Positions 42,314-52,156 of a stretch of DNA of 64,000 nt are shown piece after piece; positions within the stretch are counted from its first letter, which is position 1, and every line of letters starts with the position of its first letter. This DNA is from SIG452 sp045541975. GTDB taxonomy: Bacteria > Bacillota > Clostridia > UMGS1840. The notes beneath the pieces were generated by a model. It was not told the DNA's origin and searched no databases. It worked only from the letters and a program-made list of their open reading frames with translations. The DNA is taken from assembly GCA_045541975.1 (NCBI GenBank), contig JAZQKB010000039.1, positions 20,815-84,814 of the forward strand, given 5' to 3'. A program made the position numbers and the translations under genes.

Positions 42314-43942
42314 TTAGTACATTCCGCCCATGCCACCCATAGCTGCCGGATTTGCCGGAGCTTCAGGTTCTTTGATGTCTGCCACCAGGCTTTCAGTGGT
42401 TAATACCATAGAAGCAACGGATGCCGCATTTTGCAGCGCATTTCTAGTAACCTTGGTGGGGTCAACAATACCGGTGGACAACATATCCACATATTCTTCG
42501 GTTAATGCATTATAACCCACGTTTTTCTTCTGTGCATACACTTTATCCACAATGACAGAGCCTTCCACACCTGCATTTTTCGCAATCTGACGAACAGGTT
42601 CTTCTAAAGCTTTCAACACAATTTTCACACCGGTTTTTTCGTCGCCTTCGGTTTTTGCAACCAATTTTTCCACAGCGGGAACAGCATTTAAGAAGGCGGT
42701 TCCGCCACCTGCTACGATACCTTCTTCCACAGCCGCCTTGGTTGCTGCTAAAGCGTCTTCAATACGGAGTTTCTTTTCTTTCATTTCGGTTTCGGTTGCA
42801 GCACCAACACGAAGAACTGCCACACCGCCGGAGAGTTTTGCCAGTCTTTCCTGGAGTTTTTCTTTATCAAATTCGGAAGTGGTTTCTAAAATCTGCGCTT
42901 TAATCTGGTTGACTCTTGCTTTGATATCTGCTTTGTTGCCTGCACCGTCTACAATGATGGTGTTTTCTTTCTGAATTTTTACCTGTTTTGCTCTACCTAA
43001 CTGGAACAAGGTAGTTTCTTTTAAGTCTAAGCCTAATTCATCGGAAATCACTTCACCGCCGGTTAAGATGGCAATATCCTGCAGCATTGCTTTTCTTCTG
43101 TCACCAAAACCGGGAGCTTTCACAGCAACACAGGTAAAGGTGCCTCTTAATTTGTTTAATACTAAAGTGGTCAGCGCTTCGCCTTCAATGTCTTCTGCAA
43201 TGATCACCAGTTTTTTGCCCTGCTGAACAATCTGTTCCAATAAGGGCAGTAAATCCTGAATGGTGGTGATTTTTTTATCGGTGATTAAAATGTATGCATC
43301 GTCTAAGATAGCTTCCATTTTGTCAGTATCAGTTACCATGTAGGGAGAAATATATCCACGGTCAAACTGCATACCTTCTACCACTTCGCATAAGGTTTCT
43401 GCGGTTTTGGATTCTTCCACGGTGATGACGCCGTCTGCTGTTACTTTTTCCATAGCATCTGCAATTAAAGTGCCGATATATTCATCTGCTGCAGAGTTTG
43501 CTGCAACTCTTGCAATGTCTTCTTTACCTTTGATTTTTCTGGAATTTTTCTTGATTTCTTCCACAGCGGTTGCCACTGCCATTGCAATCCCTTTTCTTAC
43601 AATCATGGGATTTGCGCCTGCAGCAATGTTTTTTAATCCTTCACGAACTAACGCTTGTGCCAGTAAAGTTGCGGTGGTAGTACCGTCCCCTGCCACGTCA
43701 TTGGTTTTGGTGGCAACTTCTTTCACCAGCTGAGCACCCATATTTTCAAAAGGATCTTCCAACTCGATTTCTTTTGCGATGGACACACCATCATTGGTGA
43801 TTAACGGTGCACCGAATTTCTTATCTAAAACCACATTTCTGCCTTTGGGACCTAAAGTGATTTTTACGGTATCAGCTAACTGGTTAATACCGCGTTCTAA
43901 TGCTTTTCTGGCTTCTTCGCCATAAATAATCTGTTTTGCCAT
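42314..43942 (-). CDS. groL: Chaperonin GroEL
   Basis: This is the 60-kDa chaperonin that folds proteins inside a double heptameric ring. The product is 542 residues. VVLDKKFGAPLITNDGVSIA and the ATP-binding VAGDGTTTATLLAQA are followed by DAMEKVTADGVITVEE. A GGM repeat tail (AAMGGMGGMY) ends the protein. AAAGGAG lies 9 nt upstream of the ATG. It is downstream of groES in a HrcA/CIRCE-controlled operon. Confidence 0.98.
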   Translation of the reverse strand: MAKQIIYGEEARKALERGINQLADTVKITLGPKGRNVVLDKKFGAPLITNDGVSIAKEIELEDPFENMGAQLVKEVATKTNDVAGDGTTTATLLAQALVREGLKNIAAGANPMIVRKGIAMAVATAVEEIKKNSRKIKGKEDIARVAANSAADEYIGTLIADAMEKVTADGVITVEESKTAETLCEVVEGMQFDRGYISPYMVTDTDKMEAILDDAYILITDKKITTIQDLLPLLEQIVQQGKKLVIIAEDIEGEALTTLVLNKLRGTFTCVAVKAPGFGDRRKAMLQDIAILTGGEVISDELGLDLKETTLFQLGRAKQVKIQKENTIIVDGAGNKADIKARVNQIKAQILETTSEFDKEKLQERLAKLSGGVAVLRVGAATETEMKEKKLRIEDALAATKAAVEEGIVAGGGTAFLNAVPAVEKLVAKTEGDEKTGVKIVLKALEEPVRQIAKNAGVEGSVIVDKVYAQKKNVGYNALTEEYVDMLSTGIVDPTKVTRNALQNAASVASMVLTTESLVADIKEPEAPANPAAMGGMGGMY

Positions 43943-44022
43943 TGGTATCTACTCCTTTATTTCTGTTAAACATAAGTTATTGCAAAAGAGGACTCCTTAT
44001 TTGAGTCCGAAGATTAAAAAGA

Positions 44023-44310
44023 TTAGTCTTCTACCTTTGCTAAAATATCTGCCTGACGCAGTACAATATATTCGGTACCGTCTAATTTCACTTCAGTACC
44101 TGCATATTTATTGGTGATAACTTTATCGCCAATTTTCACTTCCATTTTAATTTCTTTGCCGTCTACCATTCCGCCGGGACCTACTGCCACAACTTCCGCC
44201 ATCTGAGGTTTTTCTTTGGCACTCCCTGCTAAAATGATACCGCTTTTGGTGGTTTCTTCTGCTTCTACCATACGGATGACAACTCTGTCACCCAAGGGTT
44301 TTAAATTCAT
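44023..44310 (-). CDS. groES: Co-chaperonin GroES
   Basis: GroES is the 10-kDa lid of the chaperonin. The protein is 95 residues, the normal length. MNLKPLGDRVVIRMVEAEE is the classic N-terminus, the mobile loop is TTKSGIILAGSAKEKPQ, and the C-terminus has VITNKYAGTEVKLDGTEYI. CGGAGGAA is 8 nt before the ATG. A CIRCE element stands in the promoter region. Confidence 0.98.
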   Translation of the reverse strand: MNLKPLGDRVVIRMVEAEETTKSGIILAGSAKEKPQMAEVVAVGPGGMVDGKEIKMEVKIGDKVITNKYAGTEVKLDGTEYIVLRQADILAKVED

Positions 44311-44358
44311 GTGTAATTCCTCCGATATTCTTTATTTTTCATAGGATTTTCGACAGTT

Positions 44359-44385
44359 TTAGCACTCTTAACTTTAGAGTGCTAA
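44359..44385. promoter_or_regulatory. CIRCE operator of groESL
   Basis: TTAGCACTC and GAGTGCTAA are separated by exactly 9 nt, matching the HrcA-binding consensus perfectly. It is placed just downstream of the -10 box, so HrcA repression relieved by heat shock is expected. Confidence 0.97.
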
Positions 44386-44388
44386 TTT

Positions 44389-44417
44389 ATTATAGTAAAC
44401 CCTACCGACAATAGCAA
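44389..44417 (-). promoter_or_regulatory. Promoter of groESL
   Basis: On the minus strand TTGCTA (44412-44417) and TATAAT (44389-44394) are 17 nt apart, directly upstream of CIRCE. Confidence 0.75.
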
Positions 44418-44574
44418 TCATGAATATTTCCGTTTATTATGAAATAAATTTGTTTTTCTCTTAATTTCTTTTATTTTTTTCATTTTTTATAACTTTTCCG
44501 TTTTTTGGAAAAATCTCAGTGTTTTCGGGGATTTTGACAAGAAGTTGACAAAAATCGGCACAAACATATGCGAG

Positions 44575-44605
44575 CAAAAAGAAACACCGGGGAAAATCCC
44601 CGGTG
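44575..44605 (-). terminator. Terminator of the YIP1-like gene
   Basis: CACCGGGGA and TCCCCGGTG pair around a 3-nt loop. On the minus strand it is followed by TTTCTTTTT, 17-20 nt after the stop codon. Confidence 0.85.
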
Positions 44606-44621
44606 CATACTTTTGAAACAT

Positions 44622-45485
44622 TTACAGCAAGGTTTTTAAAGCTGCAGGTGCACATAACGGCCATCCTACCAGAGAGAATACCAGGTAGAATGCCACTGCA
44701 GACAGCAGCCATACAATGAACATTGCATAAGGATGATTTTCAGCATCCAGTTCCATAACATCCGGAAGCAGTGCCATCATTAAAAAAGAACCTAAAGACA
44801 TTCCTAAACAAGCAACAACTACCGGAACAATAAATGCGGAAATCAGTCCCATAGGATTCATCATAGCGCTCATTCCCATTTCTGCAGAGAAGAAGAAGGA
44901 AAGCACCACACCAACCAAAACGAAGGGGGTCAGCACTAAGCTATTGACAGAAGAAACTTTCAACATCGTGCTGTAATCCGCTTTGCCTTTGAAAATTTTT
45001 GCTGCTACCGTGAATAATGCAGGGATTAAAAACGCCATGCCGGCAGTCAGCACCAGTCCAACCAAAATAACCAGCGGAATGGAGAAAGTAGCCTGTTTGA
45101 TTGCTTCATTTGCTACAGCAGACATCGAAGATTCACCCAACGATGCCAGTCCCATTGCGGATTCCAGCACACCGTTATATTTTGCTGCTAAAATAGTTAC
45201 CAAAAGTGCCACTGCAACTGCCTGGATTCCGATCATCACATAGCAATGCATGGGAGTTGCGTTTGCTACAAATTCTTTCGCAACACTGACCGGTTTTTTA
45301 ATGAGTGCTAAAAACATCTTCCAAACATCGTTTAACGCACCAACAAATGCGTTGGGAGTCTGAGAAACTGCCTGAGGTTCTGCCTGGGGTTCAGCCTCGG
45401 TCACCACCGGTTCTGCCTGGGGTGCCTGGCAAACACAAACTTCGCCTTCAGCCAGTTCTTTGCCGCAATACTTACAAAATGCCAT
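44622..45485 (-). CDS. YIP1-family membrane protein with N-terminal zinc ribbon
   Basis: This is a 287-residue integral membrane protein. The N-terminus MAFCKYCGKELAEGEVCVC forms a zinc-ribbon-like Cys cluster, followed by a Pro/Glu/Ala-rich linker (about 22-45). Five or six hydrophobic segments in the second half match the YIP1 domain layout. Function in bacteria is unknown. The ATG at 45485 has AGGAGG 7-8 nt upstream. It is monocistronic, with its own terminator. Confidence 0.8.
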   Translation of the reverse strand: MAFCKYCGKELAEGEVCVCQAPQAEPVVTEAEPQAEPQAVSQTPNAFVGALNDVWKMFLALIKKPVSVAKEFVANATPMHCYVMIGIQAVAVALLVTILAAKYNGVLESAMGLASLGESSMSAVANEAIKQATFSIPLVILVGLVLTAGMAFLIPALFTVAAKIFKGKADYSTMLKVSSVNSLVLTPFVLVGVVLSFFFSAEMGMSAMMNPMGLISAFIVPVVVACLGMSLGSFLMMALLPDVMELDAENHPYAMFIVWLLSAVAFYLVFSLVGWPLCAPAALKTLL

Positions 45486-45607
45486 AATAAATCCTCCTGA
45501 TTTTTGGTTGATTGTATTCCCTACAATCATAGTAAGATTTGTTTGGAAATATCATACCATATCTGACAAAAAAAGTCAATATTTCCAAATAAATTGTAAA
45601 ACTGCAA

Positions 45608-45646
45608 TAAAAAAAGTGCCACACTTTTTGTGTGGCACTTTTTTTA
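45608..45646 (-). terminator. Intrinsic terminator of the PEP carboxykinase gene
   Basis: AAAAAGTGCCACAC and GTGTGGCACTTTTT pair perfectly around a short T-rich loop. The A run at 45608 gives the U run for the minus-strand transcript. It can also act in the plus direction. Confidence 0.9.
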
Positions 45647-45653
45647 TTCGCGA

Positions 45654-47402
45654 TTACTGTAATCTTGCTTTTAAGCCTTCCAGCTCAGCTGCCAGTTCTT
45701 TGGGCAGTCTGTCACCAAATTTTGCAAAAAATTCGGAAATACCTTTGGTTTCTTCTAACCAAACTTCTTTATCCACGCTTAACAGTTCGTCTAATACTTC
45801 GTCGGAAATATCCAGACCGGTTAAGTCTAAGTCTTCTTTCTTAGGCAGGTAACCGATTGCAGTTTCCACAGCATCAACTTCACCTGCACATCTTGCTAAA
45901 ATCCAGTTTAACACACGAACGTTGTCACCAAATCCGGGCCAGATGAATTTGCCTTCCGCATTGGTTCTGAACCAGTTTACATGGAAAATTAAGGGTAATT
46001 TATCGGTTTTGGTACCCATATCCAACCAGTGCTGGAAGTAATCACCCATGTTGTATCCGCAGAAGGGAATCATAGCCATGGGGTCACGACGAACCACGCC
46101 AACTGCACCGGCAGCTGCTGCGGTGGTTTCCGATGCCATGGTAGCACCCATGAATACACCGTGATTCCAGTTGAAGGACTGGTATACCAGCGGAGCGGTT
46201 TTTGCACGTCTGCCGCCGAATACGATTGCAGACAGCGGAACGCCTTCGGTGGATTCAAATTCGGAAGAAATACAGGGACACTGACAAGCAGGAGCGGTAA
46301 ATCTGGAGTTGGGATGCGCACCTTTTACGCCGGAATCCGGAGTCCAGGGGTTACCCAGCCAGTCGGTACCGGTAGCCGGAGCGTCTCCGTCCATACCTTC
46401 CCACCAAACAGTGTTGTCATCTTTTAAGAATACGTTGGTGAAGATGGTATTCTTCATGGTGGTAGCTAATGCGTTGGGGTTGGTTTTATTGGAGGTACCA
46501 GGTGCAACACCGAAGAAACCTGCTTCGGGGTTCATCGCCCACAGTCTTCCGTCTTTACCAACACGAATCCAAGCAATATCGTCACCAACGGTGTATACTT
46601 TATAGCCTTTTAAAATAGAGGGCGGAATCAACATTGCTAAGTTGGTTTTACCACAAGCAGACGGGAATGCTGCTGCGATATATTTTACTTCGCCTTTGGG
46701 ATTTTCCAAGCCTAAGATCAGCATGTGTTCTGCCATCCAGCCTTCTTTTCTGCCCAGATAGCTTGCAATACGCAGTGCTAAGCATTTTTTACCTAACAGC
46801 ACGTTTCCGCCGTATGCAGAGTTAATGCTCCAGATGGTGTTATCCTGGGGGAAGTGCATAATATATCTTTCGTCGGGATTTACGTCTTTACAAGCGTGTA
46901 AGCACTTGGTGAAATCTGCGCTGTCTCCCAGCTGTTTTTCAGCCTGGATACCAACACGGGTCATAATTGCCATGTTTAATACAACATAAATGCTGTCGGT
47001 TAATTCGATACCAACTTTAGAGAAGGGAGAGCCCAGCACGCCCATGATGAAAGGAATTACATACATGGTTTTGCCTGCCATGGAGCCATCAAATAATTTG
47101 CCTAATTTTTCGTAAGCAGCTTTGGGATCCATCCAGTTATTGGTGGGGCCTGCTTCTTCAGCGCTTTCTGCACAGATAAAGGTTCTGTCTTCCACACGTG
47201 CAACGTCATTCTGAGCAGTTCTATGATAAAAACATCCGGGTAATTTTTCCTGATCTAAGCGAATCATTTCGCCGGATTTACAAGATTCTTCTCTTAATTT
47301 TTCCAGTTGCTCTTCGGAGCCGTCAATCCACACTACGTTAGCGGGTTTTACCAGGGCTTTCATTTCTTCAACCCAGCTTAACACAAATTTGTTGTCAGTC
47401 AT
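45654..47402 (-). CDS. pckG: Phosphoenolpyruvate carboxykinase (GTP)
   Basis: This enzyme interconverts oxaloacetate and PEP using GTP, for gluconeogenesis or PEP carboxylation. The 582-residue length and motifs are of the GTP class. FPSACGKTNLAMLIPP is the P-loop with the reactive Cys, and GDDIAWI is the kinase-2 metal motif. NPEAGFFGVAPGTS and GVFMGATMASETTAAA also match that class. AAAGGAG is 7-8 nt upstream. The gene is monocistronic. Confidence 0.96.
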   Translation of the reverse strand: MTDNKFVLSWVEEMKALVKPANVVWIDGSEEQLEKLREESCKSGEMIRLDQEKLPGCFYHRTAQNDVARVEDRTFICAESAEEAGPTNNWMDPKAAYEKLGKLFDGSMAGKTMYVIPFIMGVLGSPFSKVGIELTDSIYVVLNMAIMTRVGIQAEKQLGDSADFTKCLHACKDVNPDERYIMHFPQDNTIWSINSAYGGNVLLGKKCLALRIASYLGRKEGWMAEHMLILGLENPKGEVKYIAAAFPSACGKTNLAMLIPPSILKGYKVYTVGDDIAWIRVGKDGRLWAMNPEAGFFGVAPGTSNKTNPNALATTMKNTIFTNVFLKDDNTVWWEGMDGDAPATGTDWLGNPWTPDSGVKGAHPNSRFTAPACQCPCISSEFESTEGVPLSAIVFGGRRAKTAPLVYQSFNWNHGVFMGATMASETTAAAAGAVGVVRRDPMAMIPFCGYNMGDYFQHWLDMGTKTDKLPLIFHVNWFRTNAEGKFIWPGFGDNVRVLNWILARCAGEVDAVETAIGYLPKKEDLDLTGLDISDEVLDELLSVDKEVWLEETKGISEFFAKFGDRLPKELAAELEGLKARLQ

Positions 47403-47580
47403 TTCTAATACTCCTTTTCCATTTATATATAAGATTTTTCACACATTCTTTCTGAGAATTTTTCAAACAAAATCCTATTCTCAGCCATTATACCATTAGT
47501 ATAGCACACCATTTTTTATTTTGCAAGTGTTTTTTTGAAATTTTCAGGAAATTTTAGGAAGTTTTCTGCTTTTTGTTGTC

Positions 47581-48375
47581 TCATTCTCCCATCAGGTCGC
47601 TAAGTCTTGCAAAATCGGCAAGGGAAAGCTTCTCCCCACGAACAGTTTCCGATAAACCGCAGGCAGCAATCAGCCCAACTGCTTCTTCACGGGTTATGCC
47701 AAAGCTTTGCATCAGACAGTTTGCCAAGGTTTTTCGTCTATTGGAAAATGCCGCTTTCACTACGGAAAAGAAGTGCTTTTCGTTTTTTGGAGTAACTGCT
47801 TTCTCACTCCGAAAGGAAAGTTTCATCACAGCAGAAGTCACTTTGGGAATCGGATCAAAAGCTTCCGGCGGAACCGTAAATAAAAGCTCGGTATCACAAT
47901 GATAATTACAAAATACAGAAATAGCGCCGTAATCCTTTTGGGTATGGTCAGCGCAAATTCGTTTTGCCACCTCCAACTGCACCATCACCGTTAAGGATTG
48001 TAATCCACAGGGATTTTCTACCAACTTAGTAATAATGGGAGTAGTGATATAATACGGCAGGTTTGCCACCACAATCATATTATCGGTTACAATTTTGGAT
48101 AAATCAGTTTCCAAAATATCCGCATTAAAAATGGTAAAATTGTCACGGTGACCGTGTTTTTTCACTAAATTGTGATACAAGCGGTCATCAATTTCCACCG
48201 CTACCACATTTCTTGCCCGTTCCACCAACAAATCGGTAACGGCACCAAGTCCCGGCCCGATTTCCAACACATCGGTGTCATGATTCACGCCAGATTGCGT
48301 TACGATATTGTCAATCACGGAATCGTCCTGCAAAAAGTTCTGTCCCAGCGATTTTTTTGCCACAATTTTTCCCAT
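47581..48375 (-). CDS. rsmA: 16S rRNA (A1518/A1519) dimethyltransferase
   Basis: RsmA (KsgA) dimethylates two adjacent adenosines near the 3' end of 16S rRNA. The 264-residue protein has KKSLGQNFLQDDSVI, the SAM motif VLEIGPGLGAVTDLL, and the catalytic VVANLPYYITTPII motif (NxPY type). FSNRRKTLANCL is at the C-terminal domain. The start has AGGGGAT 7 nt upstream. It is divergent from the patatin gene. Confidence 0.96.
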   Translation of the reverse strand: MGKIVAKKSLGQNFLQDDSVIDNIVTQSGVNHDTDVLEIGPGLGAVTDLLVERARNVVAVEIDDRLYHNLVKKHGHRDNFTIFNADILETDLSKIVTDNMIVVANLPYYITTPIITKLVENPCGLQSLTVMVQLEVAKRICADHTQKDYGAISVFCNYHCDTELLFTVPPEAFDPIPKVTSAVMKLSFRSEKAVTPKNEKHFFSVVKAAFSNRRKTLANCLMQSFGITREEAVGLIAACGLSETVRGEKLSLADFARLSDLMGE

Positions 48376-48521
48376 GTTGTCTATCCCCTGCCTTTTTCCG
48401 AATTTTTCACATATTTATCATATCATAAAAGCGGTGGTCTGTCAAACATTCGGTGTATCTTTTTCGTATTTTTTATAAAAAAATGTTCATACTGTAAAGA
48501 AGATAAAAAAGGAGGCATACA

Positions 48522-49625
48522 ATGAAAACAGGACTGGCTCTGGCAGGCGGAGGATCTCGGGGATCCTATCAACTTGGTGTCTGGAAGGCACTAAAAAAGC
48601 TTGGCATTTCTCCCGATATCATCACAGGAACTTCCGTGGGTGCCCTAAACGGTGCTCTGATGGTGCAGGATTCTTACGACACAGCGGTAGAACTATGGGA
48701 AAACTTAAACACAACCTCCGTGTTTGACTTTCCCAAAGAGCCCAATTTTTTCCAGTATGCCAAAGCATTTTTAAAAGAGGGCGGAGCCTGTCGGAAGGGA
48801 CTGGAAAGTCTCATCAGAACCCACTTGAGCGAAGAAAAAATCCGTGCCTCCCGCATCTCTTTGGGGATGGTGCTGGCAAAAAAAGATGATTTATCTGCCC
48901 ACCAGGTTTTTACCGAAGACGTACCAAACGGGATGCTTTCCGACTACCTGATGGCCACCACCGCCTGCTTCCCCGCCGCAAAATGCCACACCATTGCAGG
49001 GGTGGAATACATGGACGGCGGTTATTGCGACAATCTGCCTGTCGGTTTGGCAAAATCCAAAGGTGCAACCAAAGTGATTGCAGTCAGCTTAGACCAATAC
49101 AATCCGAAAAAGCCTCCCTTTGCCAAAGATTCATCCGTAATTTCAGTATGCCCCAAGTGGGATTTGGGAAACTGGCTGATTTTTCACAAAGAAAACACCG
49201 GACGAAATATCCGGTTAGGGTATCTGGATACCTTGAAAGCCTTTGGTGTATACGAGGGGGATGCTTTTACCTTTGAGAAAAACACCTTCCGGGAGCTTTT
49301 AAACAAACGGCAAATTGCTCTATCCCGCTGGCAACATTTTTTGAAAGCGAATGCTTTACTCCCCAACAATTCTGCCTTAGAAATCCTAAAGGAATCTGCA
49401 GAAATCACGGGAAAACTGTTAAAACTGAGTCCGTTTTTCGTATACACGGCAGATTCTTTCTTAAAAGCAATCCGGCGAAAACAGAGCTGCCCCAAATTGG
49501 TGACAACGCCGTCTTTGTTTGTTCTGGCAAAGCTGTTTTCCGAACAACCTTGCAAGGTATTGGAGTTTCAAACAAACTACCCAAAAGAAACGGCGGCAGG
49601 AATATTTCTCTCCGTATTCCAATAA
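48522..49625 (+). CDS. Patatin-like phospholipase family protein
   Basis: This is a 367-residue probable lipid acyl hydrolase. The oxyanion motif GLALAGGGSRGSYQLGVW is at the N-terminus, the nucleophile elbow GTSVGALNG follows near residue 40, and the catalytic Asp is in MDGGYCDNLPVGLA. The patatin domain fills about residues 1-200. The C-terminal 160 residues are not recognised. It has an AAAGGAGG ribosome site, no signal peptide and no partner gene. Confidence 0.9.
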   Translation: MKTGLALAGGGSRGSYQLGVWKALKKLGISPDIITGTSVGALNGALMVQDSYDTAVELWENLNTTSVFDFPKEPNFFQYAKAFLKEGGACRKGLESLIRTHLSEEKIRASRISLGMVLAKKDDLSAHQVFTEDVPNGMLSDYLMATTACFPAAKCHTIAGVEYMDGGYCDNLPVGLAKSKGATKVIAVSLDQYNPKKPPFAKDSSVISVCPKWDLGNWLIFHKENTGRNIRLGYLDTLKAFGVYEGDAFTFEKNTFRELLNKRQIALSRWQHFLKANALLPNNSALEILKESAEITGKLLKLSPFFVYTADSFLKAIRRKQSCPKLVTTPSLFVLAKLFSEQPCKVLEFQTNYPKETAAGIFLSVFQ

Positions 49626-49653
49626 AAAAGCACCCTCATCAGGTGCTTTTTTT
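49624..49653. terminator. Bidirectional terminator between patatin and nfnB
   Basis: AAAAAAGCACC and GGTGCTTTTTT pair around CTCATCA between converging genes. Confidence 0.85.
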
Positions 49654-51037
49654 ATTGATTTTCCAGATATTCCATAATGGATTTTGCCGCAGTTTTTCCT
49701 GCGCCCATGGCAAGAATTACCGTTGCGGCACCGGTTACTGCATCCCCGCCTGCATACACACCTTCCCGGGAGGTTTTTCCTCCCTCGTTGGTAACGATAC
49801 AGCCGTGAGCATTGGTTTCTAACCCTTCAGTGGTGCTCTTAATCAAAGGATTGGGAGAAGTTCCGATAGACATAATCACCGCATCTACAGGAAGCACAAA
49901 TTCACTGTCTGCTTTTTCTATGGGGCGACGTCTACCGGATTCGTCCGGCTCGCCTAATTCCATTTCCACACAGCGGATGCCAGAAACAAACCTGTTTTCG
50001 TCTCCCACAATTTCTTTGGGATTGCAAAGCACGTTAAAATGAATGCCTTCTTCCATGGCGTGTTCCACTTCTTCTTTTCGGGCAGGCATTTCCTCTAAAG
50101 AACGGCGGTATACCACATACACATTTTCCGCACCTAACCGTTTCGCACAGCGAGCAGCATCCATGGCAACATTACCGCCACCCACTACCGCCACATTTTT
50201 TGCATGAAGGACGGGCGTTTTCGCATCGTCACGGTAGGCTTTCATCAAGTTCACACGGGTTAAAAATTCGTTGGCAGAATATACCCCATTCAAGTTTTCG
50301 CCGGGAATTTTCATAAACCGAGGCAGTCCTGCTCCCGAACCGATAAACACAGCGTCAAACCCTTCGTCAAACAATTCGTCTACCGCTACGGTTTTACCAA
50401 CTACCACATTGGTCTCAATTTTTACACCAATTTGTTTTAATTTTTCAATTTCCGCTTGCACAATCGCCTTGGGCAGACGAAATTCAGGAATACCGTATAC
50501 CAATACTCCACCCGCCACGTGTAATGCTTCAAACACCGTTACATCGTAGCCTTCTTTGGCTAAATCACCGGCACAGCTAAGACCTGCAGGACCGGAACCA
50601 ATCACAGCAACCCGTTTGCCCTTTTGTTTGCTATCAATGTGTTCTTCTTTGCTGTGTTCTCTGTGCCAGTCGGCAACAAAGCGTTCCAGTCTGCCGATGG
50701 CAACGGGTTCCCCCTTAATACCACGGACACATTTTGCTTCACACTGCACTTCCTGAGGACATACCCGTCCGCAAACTGCAGGCAACGAAGTGGATCGATT
50801 TAAAATCTGATAAGCACCTTCAAAATCCTGTTCCTTGATTTTTCCGATAAAAGCGGGAATATCAATAGAAACAGGGCATCCGCCAACACAAGGCTTATGC
50901 TTACAGCCAAGGCAACGCTCTGCCTCGTCTACTGCCTGCTCGGGAGTGTATCCCAAGGCGACCTCGGAGAAGTTTTTGTTGCGAACCTCCGCCTCCTGAT
51001 GAGGCATAGGATTCTTTTTTAGAGACATATTCGGCAT
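49652..51037 (-). CDS. nfnB: NADPH-binding large subunit of bifurcating NfnAB (GltA-like)
   Basis: NfnB pairs with NfnA in reversible electron bifurcation between NADPH, NADH and ferredoxin. The 461-residue protein has two [4Fe-4S] cysteine groups (CLGCKHKPCVGGCP, then CGRVCPQEVQCEAKC). FAD binding is VAVIGSGPAGLSCAGDLA, NADPH binding is VAVVGGGNVAMDAAR, and the C-terminal FAD motif is GVYAGGDAVTGAATVILAMG. The family overlaps with the glutamate synthase small subunit, but adjacency to the NfnA-like gene decides for Nfn. GGGAGG stands ahead of the ATG. Confidence 0.9.
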   Translation of the reverse strand: MPNMSLKKNPMPHQEAEVRNKNFSEVALGYTPEQAVDEAERCLGCKHKPCVGGCPVSIDIPAFIGKIKEQDFEGAYQILNRSTSLPAVCGRVCPQEVQCEAKCVRGIKGEPVAIGRLERFVADWHREHSKEEHIDSKQKGKRVAVIGSGPAGLSCAGDLAKEGYDVTVFEALHVAGGVLVYGIPEFRLPKAIVQAEIEKLKQIGVKIETNVVVGKTVAVDELFDEGFDAVFIGSGAGLPRFMKIPGENLNGVYSANEFLTRVNLMKAYRDDAKTPVLHAKNVAVVGGGNVAMDAARCAKRLGAENVYVVYRRSLEEMPARKEEVEHAMEEGIHFNVLCNPKEIVGDENRFVSGIRCVEMELGEPDESGRRRPIEKADSEFVLPVDAVIMSIGTSPNPLIKSTTEGLETNAHGCIVTNEGGKTSREGVYAGGDAVTGAATVILAMGAGKTAAKSIMEYLENQ

Positions 51038-51038
51038 A

Positions 51039-51878
51039 CTATTTCACCTCCCGGAAGAGATTGCAGCTTTCTTCGTGACGGTGGCGTTCAAATCCGTGAT
51101 ACATGCGGGAACGCTGAATCGCCTCGTCAAAATCTACTAAATGACCGTCAAAATCGGGGCCATCCACACAGGCAAACTTGGTTTCGCCTCCAACAGTCAG
51201 ACGGCAACCTCCGCACATTCCCGTGCCGTCAATCATCACGGGATTCATGCTAACGGTGGTTTTGATACCGTATTCTTTGGTCAATTTTGCCACAAACTTC
51301 ATCATGACTAACGGACCAATGGCAATCACCTCGTCGTATTGTTCACCGCTTTCGATCAGTGCTTTTAAGGCATCGGTCACAAGTCCTTTTTCTCCGCAGG
51401 AACCGTCATCACTCATTAAAACCAGACGGTCACTGACATTGGAAAATTCTTCTTGTAAAATCACTAAATCACGGTTTCGGAAGCCTACGATGGAATGCAC
51501 TTGGGTGCCCTGCTGATGCAGAGCTTTGGCAATCGGATAGGCAATCGCACAGCCAACACCTCCGCCCACAACGGCTACTTTCTTTAAACCGTCAATTTTG
51601 GAGGGGACACCCAACGGCCCCACAAAGTCATGCAAATACCCACCTTCGGGAATGTGGTTTAACGATTCTGTGGCTTCGCCCACTACCTGAAAAATCACGG
51701 TAACGGTGCCTGCTTCCTTATCGGTATCGGCAACAGTTAAGGGGATACGTTCCCCGTCTGCATCCACCCGAAGCATAATAAACTGACCGGGTAATGCTTT
51801 TTTGGCAATTCGGGGAGCTTCCACCGAAATTCTGGTAACGGTGGGATTTAACTCTTCCCTCTTCACAATCTGAAACAT
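51039..51878 (-). CDS. nfnA: NADH-binding small subunit of bifurcating NfnAB
   Basis: This is a 279-residue ferredoxin-NADP reductase-like flavoprotein. An N-terminal FAD domain (ALPGQFIMLRVD, RIPLTVADTD) is followed by an NAD domain (VAVVGGGVGCAIAYPIAKAL). The C-terminal [2Fe-2S] region is DGTGMCGGCRLTVGGETKFACVDGP. These are the NfnA features, also shared by sulfide dehydrogenase SudB. It ends 1 nt before nfnB begins, so the subunits are translationally linked. The pair supplies NADPH to an anaerobic metabolism rich in reduced ferredoxin. Confidence 0.9.
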   Translation of the reverse strand: MFQIVKREELNPTVTRISVEAPRIAKKALPGQFIMLRVDADGERIPLTVADTDKEAGTVTVIFQVVGEATESLNHIPEGGYLHDFVGPLGVPSKIDGLKKVAVVGGGVGCAIAYPIAKALHQQGTQVHSIVGFRNRDLVILQEEFSNVSDRLVLMSDDGSCGEKGLVTDALKALIESGEQYDEVIAIGPLVMMKFVAKLTKEYGIKTTVSMNPVMIDGTGMCGGCRLTVGGETKFACVDGPDFDGHLVDFDEAIQRSRMYHGFERHRHEESCNLFREVK

Positions 51879-52096
51879 CCTAAAACCTCACTTTCCTAAG
51901 ATGAAAGGCAGAAAATGCCATCTTCATACGGAATCTAATATACTGTTTTCATTCTGTCATAACAAAAAAATGTTTTGATTATGATTAAAATAACATACAT
52001 TCCTACCTTTTGTAAAGCTTTTTTTGAAAGAAATCCAAACTTTTTTTCTTATTTTGATTATTTCCCAAACGGGATAGAAATAATACAATTATATAA
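51879..52096. other. Intergenic region between divergent nfnAB and rnj
   Basis: This is the nfnA side of a 344-nt AT-rich gap. I see no gene or RNA family. A weak hairpin (AAGATGGCA with TGCC-CATCTT) lies in the nfnA leader at about 51898-51926. The rnj promoter and leader hairpin, listed separately, occupy the right part. Confidence 0.5.
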
Positions 52097-52125
52097 TTGA
52101 CAGAATAAAAAATTTATGTTATACT
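52097..52125 (+). promoter_or_regulatory. Promoter of the rnj-murT-gatD region
   Basis: TTGACA (52097-52102) and TATACT (52120-52125) have a 17-nt spacer. This leaves a leader of about 90 nt before rnj. Confidence 0.75.
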
Positions 52126-52156
52126 ATAATGACTGTTATTATGTACGGAATTTTTT

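Noticed and set aside
44461..44712. 83-codon minus-strand ORF after the YIP1-like gene
   Set aside because: It overlaps the end of the YIP1-like gene in another frame and runs through that gene's terminator, with no ribosome site.
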